From: DAOTZR01 sp034432595
Lineage (GTDB): Bacteria > Chloroflexota > Anaerolineae > B4-G1 > SLSP01
NCBI GenBank assembly: GCA_034432595.1
Contig: DAOUBT010000033.1
Span: 1 to 64,000 of the forward strand
Reading direction: 5' to 3'
DNA length: 64,000 bases
Positions within the stretch are counted from its first letter, which is position 1. Every line of letters starts with the position of its first letter. The notes beneath the pieces are model-generated. The model ran no database searches. It saw only the letters and a program-made list of their open reading frames with translations, and was not told the origin of the DNA. This document shows positions 63,048-64,000 of the stretch, one piece after another. The position numbers and the translations under genes were made by a program.

Positions 63048-64000
63048 GAGCGCTCCTCCGCTGTTGGATGGTACAGGCTACATTTTACCACAGCGCGCGT
63101 GGAAGGGGTGACGCGCGCGCGCTCACTCAGGCGCACGCCGACGACCCAGAGGATGGTATCGCCACTGCACAAGAGCGGGATAGCGTCACGCCAGGGGGCG
63201 GGCACCTTATGGCGCACGAAGAAATCGCCCAGATTGACCTCCGCCCCCAGGTTAAGCGGCGCGAAGCGGTCGCCCGCGCGCCGTGTGCGCACGAACAGCG
63301 GGGGTTGCAGCGCATCGGCATCCAGGTAGGCGGTCAGGGGGTCGGGGTTGTTGATGATGGCCGTCAGCTCCCAGGAGTCCAACCGTTCCAGGGTGAGGAG
63401 CCAGCCCTGCGGCAGTGGATAAGGACCCGCGCCGCCGAGCGGTATGACATCCCCGGCGGTCAGCCAGGGACGGTCGGGAGGGAGGAGCAGCGCGTCGGCG
63501 TGGGCGAGGGTCAGGCGGTCATAGCCCACCACGAGCTTGAGGTTGCGCGGCAGGGTGGCCTGCTGTCCGGTGACGCCTTCCACGGCGACGCGCACCGCCG
63601 CTTCAACGTGGACGAAGTCCACGTCGCGCAGGGTGGGGCGCAGCGCGTAGGCGGCGCGGCGGATGAGGGCGCGTTGCAAGCTCAGCGGCAGGGCGCGAAA
63701 GCCCACCCGGTCGAAGCTTATCGCGTTTTCGTGCTGTTCCAGCAGCAGCGTATCCCAGCTCTGTTGCGTCAGTTCCTCCAGCAGCGCGTAATCCGCGCGC
63801 ACCACTTCGGCCAGGGCGCACAGGCGCTCCCGAATGCGCGGATTGAGGCGGGCCAGGTAAGGAATCACCTCGTGGCGCAGGCGGTTACGGAAGAAGGTGG
63901 TATCGGCGTTGGAGCTATCGTAGCGCGTGGGGAGGTCCCAGGCGGCGCAGTAGGCTTCGATGGCGGCGCGCGGGGTAAAAAGCAGCGGGCGGATGAGGAG
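63026..64000 (-). CDS. tilS: tRNA(Ile)-lysidine synthase TilS, 3' part
   Basis: The frame is open to the window edge, so the N-terminal ATP-pyrophosphatase domain (with the SGGxDS loop) lies outside. The visible part starts near RPLL and TRYDSSNADTTFFRNRLRHEVIP, a TilS hallmark, then the substrate-specificity helices and the C-terminal TilS domain (TRRAGDRFAPLNL, LGDFFVRHKVPAPWRDAIPL). The enzyme makes lysidine at C34 of tRNA-Ile(CAU) so it reads AUA. Confidence 0.93.
   Translation of the reverse strand, partial: LLIRPLLFTPRAAIEAYCAAWDLPTRYDSSNADTTFFRNRLRHEVIPYLARLNPRIRERLCALAEVVRADYALLEELTQQSWDTLLLEQHENAISFDRVGFRALPLSLQRALIRRAAYALRPTLRDVDFVHVEAAVRVAVEGVTGQQATLPRNLKLVVGYDRLTLAHADALLLPPDRPWLTAGDVIPLGGAGPYPLPQGWLLTLERLDSWELTAIINNPDPLTAYLDADALQPPLFVRTRRAGDRFAPLNLGAEVNLGDFFVRHKVPAPWRDAIPLLCSGDTILWVVGVRLSERARVTPSTRAVVKCSLYHPTAEERSWPNISS

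Overview
The window reads as a chromosomal piece of a GC-rich Chloroflexota bacterium, probably Anaerolineae or a relative. That placement is an inference. It rests on lipoproteins with Pro/Thr linkers, a LuxR-type regulator fused through the membrane to a kelch propeller, a MalT/BTAD regulator, a one-chain pyruvate:ferredoxin oxidoreductase, and the nusA-ylxR-infB-rbfA-nrnA-truB-ribF order. There is no rRNA, tRNA or CRISPR array that I can see.

Bases 1-3,902 look accessory. A secreted-type protein is split by one in-frame TAG, followed by a small lipoprotein and then a 70-bp element with the layout of an integron attC site. Next comes a decayed N6-adenine DNA methyltransferase that has lost its middle (including the expected DPPY motif) through a frameshifting deletion. 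It still carries a 368-residue intein in its DPT/CGS motif. The intein holds a DUF559 (Vsr-like) nuclease domain and a 39-bp tandem repeat.

Bases 3,958-15,300 hold transport and central metabolism: pstSCAB behind a promoter that predicts an almost leaderless pstS mRNA, porA (NifJ) with a strong terminator, and on the minus strand a metal-chelate ABC transporter downstream of a PadR regulator. The PadR gene has a perfect consensus promoter and a palindromic operator candidate.

Bases 15,418-23,046 are the minus-strand translation/transcription operon nusA-ylxR-infB-rbfA-nrnA-truB-ribF. It has one terminator-like hairpin in the nusA leader and another between nusA and ylxR, suggesting control of read-through.

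Bases 23,100-43,067 hold a DUF4870 membrane protein, recJ, hutH with an overlapping SDR epimerase, a TPR membrane protein, a TPR/zinc-ribbon protein, a fused two-domain xanthine-dehydrogenase-type enzyme next to adenine deaminase (adenine to hypoxanthine to xanthine/urate), a six-GAF histidine kinase with a degenerate receiver, a lipoprotein and an esterase.

Bases 43,209-57,515 form one plus-strand catabolic block: SDR, a KASIII-like enzyme lacking the usual His/Asn, a CoA-transferase, a small protein, a binding-protein paralogue without a signal peptide, two alpha/beta hydrolases, an SCP2-type thiolase with its DUF35 partner, and a complete Liv-type ABC importer. It looks like uptake plus CoA-dependent breakdown of an unidentified carboxylic compound.

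Bases 57,666-64,000 (minus strand) hold the MalT/BTAD regulator, the LuxR-TM-kelch protein, a deoxynucleoside kinase and the 3' part of tilS, which runs off the window.

A dispersed intergenic repeat family links many gaps. It combines a GTAACGGCTTACC end motif with a hairpin close to GGTGGGCGAAGGC/GCCTTCGCCCACC, and some copies look like short MITE-like elements.
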